A stretch of 14,163 bases of DNA from Parabacteroides sp. AM08-6. GTDB lineage: Bacteria > Bacteroidota > Bacteroidia > Bacteroidales > Tannerellaceae. The stretch lies in assembly GCF_003473295.1 (NCBI RefSeq), contig NZ_QRMP01000041.1, forward strand, positions 7,762-21,924, read 5' to 3'. The notes beneath the pieces were generated by a model. It saw nothing but the letters and a program-made list of their open reading frames with translations, was not told the origin of the DNA and searched no databases. Positions 7,513-14,163 of this stretch are shown piece by piece. Each line of letters opens with the position of its first letter. Within the stretch, counting starts at the first letter, position 1. Both the position numbers and the translations under genes were made by a program.

Positions 7513-7549
7513 TAGAATTTGTTCAAGCATAAAAGACTTGACAATTCTA
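7513..7549 (-). other. Intra-operon hairpin between fusion protein and RND genes
   Basis: In plus-strand order, TAGAATTTGTTCAAG (7513-7527) pairs with CTTGACAATTCTA (7537-7549) with two bulged T residues and a 9-nt loop. No U run follows it on the minus strand, so it is not a simple terminator. It occupies most of the 60-bp gap and may set RNA processing or the ratio of the two subunits. Confidence 0.4.
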
Positions 7550-7554
7550 TTCCT

Positions 7555-8766
7555 TTAATTAAAAGCTGTTTTTAAGTTACCCTCTTTCTGATCCTTCATT
7601 GCCTGCTGGAACTTGGCAACTTTCTGTTCCGGAGTAATCGGTTCTATTTTCTGGCCGTCTTTTAAAGTCTGTACGCCTTCTACTACAATTTTATCGCCGG
7701 ATTTCAAGCCATTTGTTACCAGATAAGATTTTCCGTCGTCCAAACTAGAAATCTGAATCTCCGTATTCTTCACCGTATTATCAGATTGAAGAACAAAAAC
7801 AAACTTCTTATCCTGAATTTCAATAGTTGCCGATTGAGGTATCAAAATAATATCATTCATCAAATAAGGGAAAACAACTTTACCCGTACCACCACTTCTC
7901 ATAATATTTTTTTCATTAGAGAAAATAGCGCGCATACTTACAGAACCGGTCGACTGGTCAATCACTCCACTGACTGCATCTATTTTTCCGGCATCCGCCA
8001 GCATAGAGCCATCCGACAACTGCAATTGTACAGCCGGCATCTTTTCCAACTGTTCTTTCAGCGTTCCTCCTGCTTTCGTAAGTTGCAGCAATTCCTTTTC
8101 CGTCATGGAAAAATAAACGTAAACATCCCCTATTTCAGAAACCGTAGTCAATGGCTGGGATATAGAAGCGCTTACTAAACTTCCCACACGATACGGGAAC
8201 GTTCCGACAACACCATCAGAAGGGCTGGTAACCGTACAGAATGATAAATTCTGATTGGCACTAATCAGGGAAGCTTCAGCCTGAGCCAAACTCGCCTTAG
8301 CCGACATCAACTGATTAACAGCTGTCTGATATTCAAAGTCACTGATAATTTTTTTCTCAAACAATATTTTCTTATTCTTTTCTGTCAAAGTCAAAGTCTT
8401 CACATTGGCTTTTGCCATTTCAACAGCAGCTTTTGCCTGACGCGCGGCAGCCGCATACTGTGTAGGATCAATCTCGAACAAAGCCTGTCCTTTACGAACA
8501 GTTGCACCTTCATCAACACACAATTTTACAATAAAACCCGAAACCTGAGGGCGTACCTCAATGTCCTGCGTACCTCTGATTGTGGCCGGATACGATGTAG
8601 TCTGGTTGCTGGAAGAAGAATTGACTGTAATGACAGCAAACTCGTCATCTCCTAACTTCATACCACTCTGGCTCTTTCCGCAGGCGGTTAATAAAGACAT
8701 CCCCACTGCAAATAATACGATTTGCCGTAATTGGGTAATAGTAGTACTCAACATTTGTTTATCCAT
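7555..8766 (-). CDS. RND efflux membrane fusion protein (periplasmic adaptor lipoprotein)
   Basis: This 403-aa AcrA/MexA-type adaptor links the RND pump to the outer membrane channel. It has a lipoprotein signal with lipobox LTAC and Cys29 as the lipidated residue. The barrel-sandwich (lipoyl-like) half-motif is seen in RGTQDIEVRPQVSGFIVKL and in KGQALFEIDPTQY (about residues 62-105), then an alpha-helical hairpin rich in Ala/Lys/Gln (about 105-170), the second half-motif TSPSDGVVGTFPYRVGSLV, a beta-barrel domain, and a membrane-proximal domain ending in LKSGDKIVVEGVQTLKDGQKI. The first ATG gives a slightly long n-region; ATG at codon 5 would also keep the signal. It is the first gene of the four-gene operon, and a probable -7 box lies about 90 bp upstream. 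No dedicated regulator is adjacent on this strand. Confidence 0.95.
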   Translation of the reverse strand: MDKQMLSTTITQLRQIVLFAVGMSLLTACGKSQSGMKLGDDEFAVITVNSSSSNQTTSYPATIRGTQDIEVRPQVSGFIVKLCVDEGATVRKGQALFEIDPTQYAAAARQAKAAVEMAKANVKTLTLTEKNKKILFEKKIISDFEYQTAVNQLMSAKASLAQAEASLISANQNLSFCTVTSPSDGVVGTFPYRVGSLVSASISQPLTTVSEIGDVYVYFSMTEKELLQLTKAGGTLKEQLEKMPAVQLQLSDGSMLADAGKIDAVSGVIDQSTGSVSMRAIFSNEKNIMRSGGTGKVVFPYLMNDIILIPQSATIEIQDKKFVFVLQSDNTVKNTEIQISSLDDGKSYLVTNGLKSGDKIVVEGVQTLKDGQKIEPITPEQKVAKFQQAMKDQKEGNLKTAFN

Positions 8767-8853
8767 ATTTATAAATTATATATATTCAATCAGTTATCAT
8801 TAGTATTTTTCCCATTCAACTTGCTTTATGGTAGGATTCTTAAAAAAAACGTA

Positions 8854-8861
8854 CAAATGTA
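8854..8861 (-). promoter_or_regulatory. Putative -7 box of the efflux operon
   Basis: The plus strand reads CAAATGTA; the minus strand reads TACATTTG, a full match to TAnnTTTG. It would give a leader of about 80 nt before the ATG at 8766. No TTTG-like -33 box is found at the right distance, so the promoter may be weak or need an activator. Confidence 0.45.
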
Positions 8862-9007
8862 GTGTCTTTTTGTTGGACTTTTGCAGTTTATACATTCTTT
8901 TATATAGAAAAATAGCTTTATTTCAGACTTTATATATCAACTGCATAGTAAACTTTGACCATTCGAAAATAGATTCGTTCAAAATGATACACATTTTAAT
9001 CCTACAA

Positions 9008-9038
9008 TTTGTTTATTCAATAATTTATCCTAATTTTA
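9008..9038 (+). promoter_or_regulatory. Bacteroidota-type promoter of the membrane protein gene
   Basis: A TTTG -33 box (9008-9011) is followed after exactly 19 nt by TAATTTTA (9031-9038), which matches TAnnTTTG at five of six fixed positions. RNA would start near 9045, about 24 nt before the ATG at 9069. Confidence 0.6.
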
Positions 9039-9068
9039 CGGCAAGATATAACTTAAAAATCAATTCAA

Positions 9069-9704
9069 ATGGAACCAAAGTTTACAATTTCGGATGTATT
9101 TCAGACATCCTGGAAATGTGTAAAATCACAAATCTGGGTGTTAGTCGGGCTTTTAATCGGATATTTAATCATCAATATGATTATTACCTTATTTGCTACG
9201 CCGGTACAAAGTTCTACGGGAGGAATTATTGTTGTTAACCTAATCAGCATCATCATTTCCTGCGTTTTCATGCTTGGCTACTTCAAAAACCTGTTTCAGG
9301 CATTAGATGGTGAAGAGCCTCAATTCTCGGCATACGGACAACAGTCCCGTAAAATCCTGACCTATTTTATAGCAAGCCTCCTGTTTGGCATTTGTGTCGG
9401 CATCGGTATACTATTACTGATTGTTCCCGGGATTTATCTGGCACTCCGCCTTCAATTCTTCGGTGCTTTCATCGTTGAAGAAAACACGGGTATTATCGAA
9501 TCATTAAAACGCAGCTGGGCGATAACCGAAGGGCAAGTCATGCCATTATTCCTACTCGCACTAACCATGATTGGAATTTCCTTGATTGGACTCATCCTGT
9601 TCGTGGTCGGCATTTTTGTCGCCATGCCGATTAATTATACGATGTATTGCTACACATTCCGTAAATTAAATGCTGTAGCAATTCAACCGACTGAAGAATT
9701 TTAA
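9069..9704 (+). CDS. Multi-pass membrane protein, YciC / GPDPase-membrane-domain-like
   Basis: This 211-aa integral membrane protein has four to six hydrophobic segments: about residues 23-43, 53-72, 96-127 (long, possibly two) and 155-190 (long, possibly two). The motif PGIYLALRLQFFGAFIVEE, then a short gap and SLKRSWAITEGQ, is typical of a broad group of bacterial membrane proteins that includes UPF0259/YciC, DUF975 and the glycerophosphodiester phosphodiesterase membrane domain. Their biochemical role is poorly known. There is no signal peptide, catalytic or transport signature. The start ATG follows a good promoter and an A-rich leader. A larger frame overlapping upstream (8828-9238) lacks these features. 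The regulator gene begins 67 bp downstream, past a hairpin, so co-transcription is possible. Confidence 0.85.
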   Translation: MEPKFTISDVFQTSWKCVKSQIWVLVGLLIGYLIINMIITLFATPVQSSTGGIIVVNLISIIISCVFMLGYFKNLFQALDGEEPQFSAYGQQSRKILTYFIASLLFGICVGIGILLLIVPGIYLALRLQFFGAFIVEENTGIIESLKRSWAITEGQVMPLFLLALTMIGISLIGLILFVVGIFVAMPINYTMYCYTFRKLNAVAIQPTEEF

Positions 9705-9729
9705 AAAACAATCCTAATAATTATAAGTC

Positions 9730-9755
9730 GCCCGCAAAAATCATTTTTTGCGGGC
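9730..9755 (+). terminator. Stem-loop between membrane protein and LacI-family gene
   Basis: Arms GCCCGCAAAAA (9730-9740) and TTTTTGCGGGC (9745-9755) are perfect complements with a 4-nt loop, TCAT. It looks like a terminator 25 bp after the membrane gene. The tail that follows (CTTTCTATTT) is only partly U-rich, and the stem ends 16 bp before the LacI-family ATG, so it could instead act in that gene's leader. Confidence 0.65.
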
Positions 9756-9771
9756 TCATAGCTTTCTATTT

Positions 9772-10827
9772 ATGGGCAAGACATATAGAATAAAAGATAT
9801 AGCAGAAATGTCCGGTGTTTCAACCGGAACCGTAGACCGTATCCTGCATAATCGTGGAAAAGTTTCCGAAGAAGCAAAAAAAAAGGTAGAAAAAGTATTA
9901 AAAGAGATTGATTACCACCCGAATCTTATCGCACGTTCTCTTGCCCTGAAAAAAAACTATCATTTTATCACTCTGACTCCTTTCTTTGTGCAAGGTGAAT
10001 ATTGGGATAAACTCTGTGAAGGAATAAATAAAGCGGAACAGGAGCTTTTCAGTTATAATGTAGAAGTTGAACAAATGTATTTCAACCAATACGACAAAAG
10101 TAGTTTCGACGAGCTTATCCCCCACATCGAGAAATCTGATTGCCAGGGTGTTATCATTGCAACCCTCTTTCATGACAGTGTCCTCCAGTTAACCCAAAAA
10201 TTAGATTTATTGGAAATTCCTTATATTTTAATTGACGCATTCATCGAAAACACCAATTGCGTAGCTTACTATGGTACCAATTCATACGATTCCGGCTATA
10301 TTGCCGGCCGACTGTTGTTCGAGCAAATAGAACCGGACGACAACATTGCCATTTTCCGTTTCATAAGAAAAGGAGAAAAACAAGTTACGCAAGTAATGAA
10401 ACGAGAAGAAGGCTTCAGAAACTACCTGTCTGAAAAGAATTACAGCGGCCGGATTTATTCGGTGCAACTTCATGCAGACGAACCTGTTGAAAACGCTGCT
10501 ATCTTAAAAGAGTTCACACATACACACGAAGATGTGAATACCGGTATCATTTTTAACTCACGCGCTCATTTACTTGGTAAATACTTTAAGGAAACCGGAG
10601 AAGCGTTCAAACTTATAGGATACGATGTCATCGATGCAAACATCCGGTATCTCGAAAGCGGACACATCACTCATTTAATCGCTCAACGCCCCGAAGTGCA
10701 GGGGTTCAATTGTGTACGTGCCTTATTCCGTCATTTGGTACTGAAAGAAAAAGTCGAGCAAATCAATTACATGCCAATAGATATTTTGATAAAAGAAAAC
10801 ATCAGATACTACAACAATTACATTTGA
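9772..10827 (+). CDS. LacI-family transcriptional regulator, probably of the hexuronate operon
   Basis: This is a 351-aa LacI/GalR regulator. The N-terminal helix-turn-helix is clear at about residues 5-25 (RIKDIAEMSGVSTGTVDRIL), followed by the third helix (VSEEAKKKVEKVLKEIDYHP) and the minor-groove hinge NLIARSLA. From about residue 64 there is a periplasmic-binding-protein-like effector domain (YWDKLCEGINKAE, CQGVIIATLFHDS, LIGYDVIDANIRYLESGHI). I chose the ATG at 9772 over a TTG at 9748, because the TTG lies inside the hairpin at 9730-9755 and would add eight residues before the usual start. It lies 134 bp upstream of, and in the same direction as, the SDR-uxuA operon, whose promoter carries a LacI-type operator. 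The likely effector is a hexuronate-pathway sugar acid. That is inferred from context; the effector pocket cannot be read. Confidence 0.92.
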   Translation: MGKTYRIKDIAEMSGVSTGTVDRILHNRGKVSEEAKKKVEKVLKEIDYHPNLIARSLALKKNYHFITLTPFFVQGEYWDKLCEGINKAEQELFSYNVEVEQMYFNQYDKSSFDELIPHIEKSDCQGVIIATLFHDSVLQLTQKLDLLEIPYILIDAFIENTNCVAYYGTNSYDSGYIAGRLLFEQIEPDDNIAIFRFIRKGEKQVTQVMKREEGFRNYLSEKNYSGRIYSVQLHADEPVENAAILKEFTHTHEDVNTGIIFNSRAHLLGKYFKETGEAFKLIGYDVIDANIRYLESGHITHLIAQRPEVQGFNCVRALFRHLVLKEKVEQINYMPIDILIKENIRYYNNYI

Positions 10828-10860
10828 AAACATAAAAAATCTTTTTTATTACACGTTTTT

Positions 10861-10892
10861 TTTCTTCAAACAAATAAAATAGTTTACATTTG
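10861..10892 (+). promoter_or_regulatory. Promoter of the SDR-uxuA operon
   Basis: A perfect -7 box, TACATTTG (10885-10892), follows a TTTC -33-like box (10861-10864) after 20 nt. RNA would begin around 10899, giving a leader of about 63 nt before the ATG at 10962. The start site lies against the palindromic operator at 10902-10915, so repression by a bound regulator is easy to picture. Confidence 0.65.
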
Positions 10893-10901
10893 TGGTCAAT
10901 G

Positions 10902-10915
10902 TGTGCGCGAGCACA
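10902..10915. promoter_or_regulatory. LacI-type operator at the SDR-uxuA promoter
   Basis: TGTGCGCGAGCACA matches its own reverse complement at 12 of 14 positions and has the central CG that is conserved in LacI-family sites. AA on the left and TT on the right extend the symmetry with a two-base gap. It overlaps or directly follows the predicted start of transcription. The divided-gene context (regulator immediately upstream) makes the neighbouring LacI-family protein the prime candidate. Confidence 0.6.
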
Positions 10916-10961
10916 ATTTATTTACAGATACTGAAATTATCACAATCAAAATTTTATAAAC

Positions 10962-11774
10962 ATGGCTAATTTATTTTGTGTAAAAAACAGAGTAGTCGTA
11001 ATTACCGGTGGAGCCGGTATTTTAGGTAGAGGTATTGCCGGACACCTGGCTGAGGAAGGAGCTAAAATAGTCATCCTTGACCGTGCGGCCGAAACAGGTG
11101 AACAAATCGTTGCCGATATTAAAGCAAAAGGAGGCGAAGCAACCTTCTTGTTGACCGATGTACTGAATAAAGAAGTACTGGAACAAAACAAAAAAGATAT
11201 TCTTGCCAAATACGGGCGTATCGATGCATTGCTGAATGCTGCCGGAGGAAATATGGCAGGTGCAACAATCGGGCCGGATAGCAACATCTTCGACCTTCAA
11301 CTTGATGCATTCCGCAAAGTTGTAGACCTGAATCTATTCGGAACAGTTCTTCCGACAATGGTCTTCGCCGAAGTGATGGCCAAGCAGCAGGAAGGTGCAA
11401 TCGTAAACTTCTCATCCGAATCCGCCTTACGCCCGTTAACACGTGTCGTCGGTTATGGTGCAGCGAAAGCAGCCATATCAAACCTCACCAAATACCTGGC
11501 CGGCGAATTAGCTATCAAGTTCGGCGAAGGATTACGGGTAAACGCCATCGCTCCGGGCTTCTTCCTTACAGAACAAAACCGGGCTTTGATGACTAATCCG
11601 GACGGTTCCTACACGGAACGCGCCAAATCGGTTATCGCACATACCCCTTTCCGTCGCCTGGGTACGCCGGACGAATTATTCGGCACTATCCAATATTTGA
11701 TTAGCGATGCCTCCAAATTTGTAACCGGAACAATTGCAATTGTAGACGGAGGTTTCGACGCATTCTCTATTTAA
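10962..11774 (+). CDS. SDR-family oxidoreductase, probable D-mannonate oxidoreductase (fructuronate reductase)
   Basis: This is a 270-aa classical short-chain dehydrogenase. It shows the nucleotide-binding TGGAGILGRGI loop (T15 to I25), an acidic residue after strand 2 (VILDRA) suggesting NAD preference, NAAGG, the N of DLNLFG, the catalytic Ser in NFSSESA and the catalytic Y165-xxx-K169 pair, and the PGF loop and C-terminal VDGGFDAFSI typical of SDRs. The enzyme is predicted to interconvert D-fructuronate and D-mannonate in the cytoplasm. That role rests on its position 21 bp before uxuA in one operon; SDRs replace the unrelated 480-aa UxuB of E. coli in other bacteria as well. A gluconate 5-dehydrogenase-like activity is the main alternative. 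Confidence 0.85.
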   Translation: MANLFCVKNRVVVITGGAGILGRGIAGHLAEEGAKIVILDRAAETGEQIVADIKAKGGEATFLLTDVLNKEVLEQNKKDILAKYGRIDALLNAAGGNMAGATIGPDSNIFDLQLDAFRKVVDLNLFGTVLPTMVFAEVMAKQQEGAIVNFSSESALRPLTRVVGYGAAKAAISNLTKYLAGELAIKFGEGLRVNAIAPGFFLTEQNRALMTNPDGSYTERAKSVIAHTPFRRLGTPDELFGTIQYLISDASKFVTGTIAIVDGGFDAFSI

Positions 11775-11795
11775 TCCATTAATAACCCTAAGATT

Positions 11796-12971
11796 ATGTA
11801 TTTATGTGAACAAACATGGCGCTGGTACGGTCCGGACGACCCAGTCAGCTTATCAGACATCCGTCAGGCTGGTGCCACCGGAATTGTAAATGCCCTGCAC
11901 CATATTCCTAACGGTGAAGTATGGACTGTGGAAGAAATCCAAAAACGAAAAGACATCATTGAAGCCGCCGGCCTGCGATGGAGCGTCGTAGAAAGTGTTC
12001 CCGTACATGAACACATCAAAACACAAACAGGAGATTTCCAACATTATATCGAGAATTATAAACAGAGCCTACGTAATCTGGCTGCCTGTGATATTCGCAT
12101 TATAACCTACAATTTCATGCCGGTCTTGGACTGGACCCGTACCGACTTGGCTTATACGATGCCGGACGGCTCAAAAGCTCTCCGTTTCGAACGTGCTGCT
12201 TTTATGGCATTCGACCTGTACATCCTGAAACGGCCGGCCGCCGAACAGGAATACACTGCGGAAGAGAAAGCAAAAGCAAAAGCCCGCTATGAATCTATGA
12301 CGGAAGCAGACCGCCAATTACTCGTACGCAACATGATTGCCGGACTACCCGGTTCCGAAGAAAGTTTTACCGTCGAACAGTTTCAAGAGGCATTAGACAG
12401 GTACAAGGATATCGATGCGGAAAAGTTGCGTGCCAATCTGATTTATTTCCTGAAAGAAATTACTCCGGTAGCCGATGAAGTGGGTATACGTTTGGTTATA
12501 CATCCGGACGACCCTCCCTACTCCATCTTAGGTTTGCCCCGTATCCTGAGCACAGAAGACGATTTCCGCAAACTGATAGAAGCCGTTCCAAGCCCAAGCA
12601 ACGGCCTATGCCTCTGTACCGGTTCGTTCGGAGTACGTAGCGACAATGATTTGGCCGGTATAATGGAACGCTATGGCGACCGTATCGATTTTGTCCATTT
12701 CCGCAGTACCCAGCGTGATGCGGAAGGCAATTTTTACGAAGCCAATCATTTGGAAGGCGATGTCGACATGTATGGCGTAATGAAAGCGTTACTTGAACTG
12801 CAACAAAGACGCGGCTGCTCCATCGCCATGCGTCCGGACCATGGCCATCAAATGATAGACGACCTGAAAAAGAAAACCAATCCGGGATATTCCTGTATCG
12901 GCCGTTTACGTGGACTGGCCGAACTACGCGGATTGGAGATGGGTATCGCCCGTTCGTTATTTAATAAATAA
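11796..12971 (+). CDS. uxuA: D-mannonate dehydratase UxuA
   Basis: This is a 391-aa mannonate dehydratase (EC 4.2.1.8), close to the 394 aa of E. coli UxuA. It removes water from D-mannonate to give 2-keto-3-deoxy-D-gluconate in the hexuronate pathway. The fold is a TIM barrel with a Mn2+ site; candidate ligands are H236 (HPDDPP), C272 or C274 (LCLCTGS), H301 (FVHFR) and D348 (RPDHGH). Other signatures are [12 protein letters not shown] at the N terminus, [14 protein letters not shown], and a C-terminal [14 protein letters not shown]. It is the second gene of the operon, 21 bp after the SDR gene, and is followed by a strong terminator. The remaining pathway genes (uxaC, kdgK, kdgA) are not in this window, so they must lie elsewhere. 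Confidence 0.97.
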   Translation: MYLCEQTWRWYGPDDPVSLSDIRQAGATGIVNALHHIPNGEVWTVEEIQKRKDIIEAAGLRWSVVESVPVHEHIKTQTGDFQHYIENYKQSLRNLAACDIRIITYNFMPVLDWTRTDLAYTMPDGSKALRFERAAFMAFDLYILKRPAAEQEYTAEEKAKAKARYESMTEADRQLLVRNMIAGLPGSEESFTVEQFQEALDRYKDIDAEKLRANLIYFLKEITPVADEVGIRLVIHPDDPPYSILGLPRILSTEDDFRKLIEAVPSPSNGLCLCTGSFGVRSDNDLAGIMERYGDRIDFVHFRSTQRDAEGNFYEANHLEGDVDMYGVMKALLELQQRRGCSIAMRPDHGHQMIDDLKKKTNPGYSCIGRLRGLAELRGLEMGIARSLFNK

Positions 12972-13008
12972 AGGAAGTAATTTTTATTTATAGCTTAGCA
13001 AAGAAGAG

Positions 13009-13041
13009 AGTGTCCGGTCTATTGTTCCGGGCACTTTTTTT
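13009..13041 (+). terminator. Intrinsic terminator of the SDR-uxuA operon
   Basis: AGTGTCCGG (13009-13017) pairs with CCGGGCACT (13027-13035), nine pairs including one G-U, with a 9-nt loop and a run of seven T. It begins 37 bp after the uxuA stop. A second 3' arm, CCGGCACT at 13059-13066, also followed by a T run, could pair with the same 5' arm, giving a back-up terminator. Confidence 0.85.
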
Positions 13042-13050
13042 ATTTCTTTT

Positions 13051-13081
13051 TTTTCTTTCCGGCACTTTTTTTCTACTTTTG
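13051..13081 (+). promoter_or_regulatory. Promoter of the M23 peptidase gene
   Basis: TACTTTTG (13074-13081) is a full match to TAnnTTTG. A T-rich -33 region (TTTT at 13051-13054) lies 19 nt upstream. Transcription would begin near 13088, about 16 nt before the ATG at 13104. The promoter sits inside the T-rich tail of the uxuA terminator region. Confidence 0.55.
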
Positions 13082-13103
13082 CACAGCTAATTGATTGAAA
13101 GAG

Positions 13104-13958
13104 ATGTCAAAAACACATTACAGTTTAATTCTAACAGTTGTTCTACTATTGATATTAAGTGCCTGCCATTCCCTCTGGACAGCCCAGATACCTGTATCAA
13201 CAGTATCGCAACGCGAAACGGTAATGACACTTCCGACTACAGAGATTCCTTTGCCGGCCACTGACTTTTCTTTTATATTTCCTAGCAAACCGGAATTGAA
13301 CCAGATAGAACCGCCTCGCAAGAATATAACGGAAGAATTGACAGCAAGAGACAAAAGCTACATCGGTGTGGTCGACCCCCTCCTAATGGCGGACGAGAAC
13401 TCGATGATTATAGACCTCAGCCTGATACAAGAAGAAGCATACGCGTTTCCACTGCCCGGAGCAAAAGTTATTTCCCCATACGCAGGTCGCAGGAAACATC
13501 ATTCGGGCGTCGACCTGAAAACCTGTGCCAATGACACAATCGTTTCAGCCTTCGACGGCATAGTCCGAATGGCAAAGCCTTATTACGCTTATGGAAATGT
13601 CGTTGTTGTCCGACACTATAACGGGTTGGAAACAGTCTACAGCCATAATTCCAAAAACTTAGTAAAGCCGGGAGACCGTGTAAAAGCCGGACAGCCGATA
13701 GCGTTAACCGGGCGAACAGGACGTGCCACGACAGAACATTTGCATTTTGAAGTACGGGTAAACGGACAGCACTTTAATCCAAATCTCGTCTTTAATCTCA
13801 CAGAAAGAAAACTAAACAACCAATGTCTGGTCTTTACTAAAAAAGGGAACAACATCGCCGTAGAACCTATTGAACTGAAATTCCCCTACCGTTGGTCGTC
13901 AGACAGCTACAGCTATAAAGCCGCTACTGTTAAAAGTAAAGCTACTTCCCATTTATAA
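13104..13958 (+). CDS. M23-family (LytM-type) peptidase, lipoprotein
   Basis: This is a 284-aa envelope protein with a C-terminal peptidase M23 domain, a zinc endopeptidase fold that cuts or regulates cutting of peptidoglycan cross-bridges. A lipoprotein signal (KTHY, hydrophobic run, lipobox LSAC) places Cys21 as the lipid anchor. Residues about 22-110 are low-complexity and Pro/Thr-rich, a tether. The M23 domain covers about 110-235: FPLPGAKVISPYAGRR, H133-xxx-D137 in HHSGVD, YGNVVVVRHYNGLETVYSHNS, the GDRVKAGQPIALTGRTGRAT loop, and H212-L-H214 in EHLHFEVR. All four expected zinc and catalytic positions are present, so it should be active rather than a degenerate activator like EnvC. I chose ATG 13104 over an in-frame TTG three codons upstream, because the ATG follows the promoter directly and gives a normal signal. 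It appears monocistronic. Confidence 0.92.
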   Translation: MSKTHYSLILTVVLLLILSACHSLWTAQIPVSTVSQRETVMTLPTTEIPLPATDFSFIFPSKPELNQIEPPRKNITEELTARDKSYIGVVDPLLMADENSMIIDLSLIQEEAYAFPLPGAKVISPYAGRRKHHSGVDLKTCANDTIVSAFDGIVRMAKPYYAYGNVVVVRHYNGLETVYSHNSKNLVKPGDRVKAGQPIALTGRTGRATTEHLHFEVRVNGQHFNPNLVFNLTERKLNNQCLVFTKKGNNIAVEPIELKFPYRWSSDSYSYKAATVKSKATSHL

Positions 13959-14163
13959 AAAGCATACACCGAATCAAAAAAGCAAAGGAGAAATACGTGA
14001 AATTCTTACTTCCTATTTTACTTTCAACAATTATTGAAAGTAAAAAGCACATATATCCTTTTTCTTTTCAACAATTATCAAAAATACTTTTATCAATTGT
14101 AGAAAGCAAAATTGCTTGAGTGAACAGGGCAAACGCATTAGAAACAATCTGAAACTGAAGATG
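13959..14163. other. Downstream spacer with iterated palindrome, possible leader of next gene
   Basis: No gene is seen. A palindrome spans 14016-14045, and a 13-base core from it, TTTCAACAATTAT, recurs at 14066-14078. A near-inverted copy lies at 14094-14106. TACTTTTA at 14085-14092 resembles a -7 box, with TTTC 20 nt upstream (14061-14064). The last three bases, ATG, may be the start codon of a gene that runs out of the window; this cannot be tested here. Confidence 0.4.
14016..14045. repeat. 12-bp perfect inverted repeat after the M23 gene
   Basis: TTTTACTTTCAA (14016-14027) and TTGAAAGTAAAA (14034-14045) are exact complements around a 6-nt loop, CAATTA. It is 57 bp past the stop of the peptidase gene. 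It could be that gene's terminator, although the stem is AT-rich and no clean T run follows on either strand, or a binding site shared with the copies further right. Confidence 0.6.

Larger units (their letters stand above)
8767..9068. other. 302-bp divergent intergenic region
   Basis: This AT-rich spacer separates the minus-strand efflux operon from the plus-strand membrane protein gene. It contains the putative efflux -7 box (8854-8861) and the promoter of the membrane gene (9008-9038). Two ATTCG words about 12 bp apart (8961-8976) are the only other repeated element I noticed, and they are too short to interpret. Confidence 0.6.

Noticed and set aside
8828..9238. 136-codon plus-strand frame overlapping the start of the membrane protein gene
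   Set aside because: It runs through the divergent promoter region and out of frame over the real gene at 9069, which has clear membrane segments and its own promoter.
9748..9771. TTG start eight codons upstream for the LacI-family regulator
   Set aside because: It lies inside the 9730-9755 stem, and the ATG at 9772 gives the standard N terminus just before the helix-turn-helix.
13095..13103. TTG start three codons upstream for the M23 peptidase
   Set aside because: The in-frame ATG at 13104 gives a normal lipoprotein signal peptide with Cys at 21, and TTG starts are rare here.

Overview
The window looks like a chromosomal segment of a gut Bacteroidales species, most likely Bacteroides or a close relative. 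The evidence is Bacteroidota-type promoters (TTTG-like -33 box, TAnnTTTG -7 box, 19-20 nt apart), no strong Shine-Dalgarno sites, moderate AT richness, a DUF1080 glycan-acting secreted protein, and a hexuronate module in which an SDR enzyme sits beside UxuA. No transposase, integrase, phage gene, tRNA, rRNA or CRISPR array was seen, so this is mostly core or household DNA.

Layout, left to right. Positions 1-44 may be the tail of an upstream gene. Positions 63-725 (+) encode an unrecognised secreted protein of 220 aa. It converges on a DUF1080 / 3-keto-disaccharide hydrolase-like secreted protein at 821-1561 (-), with a shared hairpin between them. A 526-bp gene-free stretch (1562-2087) follows. 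It holds the DUF1080 promoter, short direct and inverted repeats, a tandem 18-bp repeat, and a perfect 18-bp-stem terminator.

Positions 8766 down to 2088 (-) form one four-gene operon: a lipoprotein membrane fusion protein, an AcrB-type RND transporter, a TolC/NodT-type outer membrane lipoprotein, and an LpxA-like acyltransferase as the last gene. The first three make a complete tripartite efflux pump across the envelope. The acyltransferase is a left-handed beta-helix protein of the lipid A pathway, but several positions conserved in E. coli LpxA are changed.

From a divergent intergenic region (8767-9068) the + strand carries a multi-pass membrane protein (9069-9704), then a LacI-family regulator (9772-10827), then a two-gene operon of an SDR oxidoreductase and mannonate dehydratase UxuA (10962-12971). 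The promoter of that operon carries a near-palindromic operator with a central CG, typical of LacI-family sites. The module therefore reads as a locally regulated D-fructuronate to D-mannonate to 2-keto-3-deoxygluconate pathway. A strong terminator separates it from an M23 (LytM-type) lipoprotein peptidase (13104-13958) that has its own promoter. The last 205 bp contain iterated palindromic sequence and probably the leader of a next gene beyond the window.

I did not find a clearly undescribed system. The best leads are the divergent lpxA paralogue coupled to an efflux pump, the LacI operator, and the repeat-rich 1562-2087 spacer.
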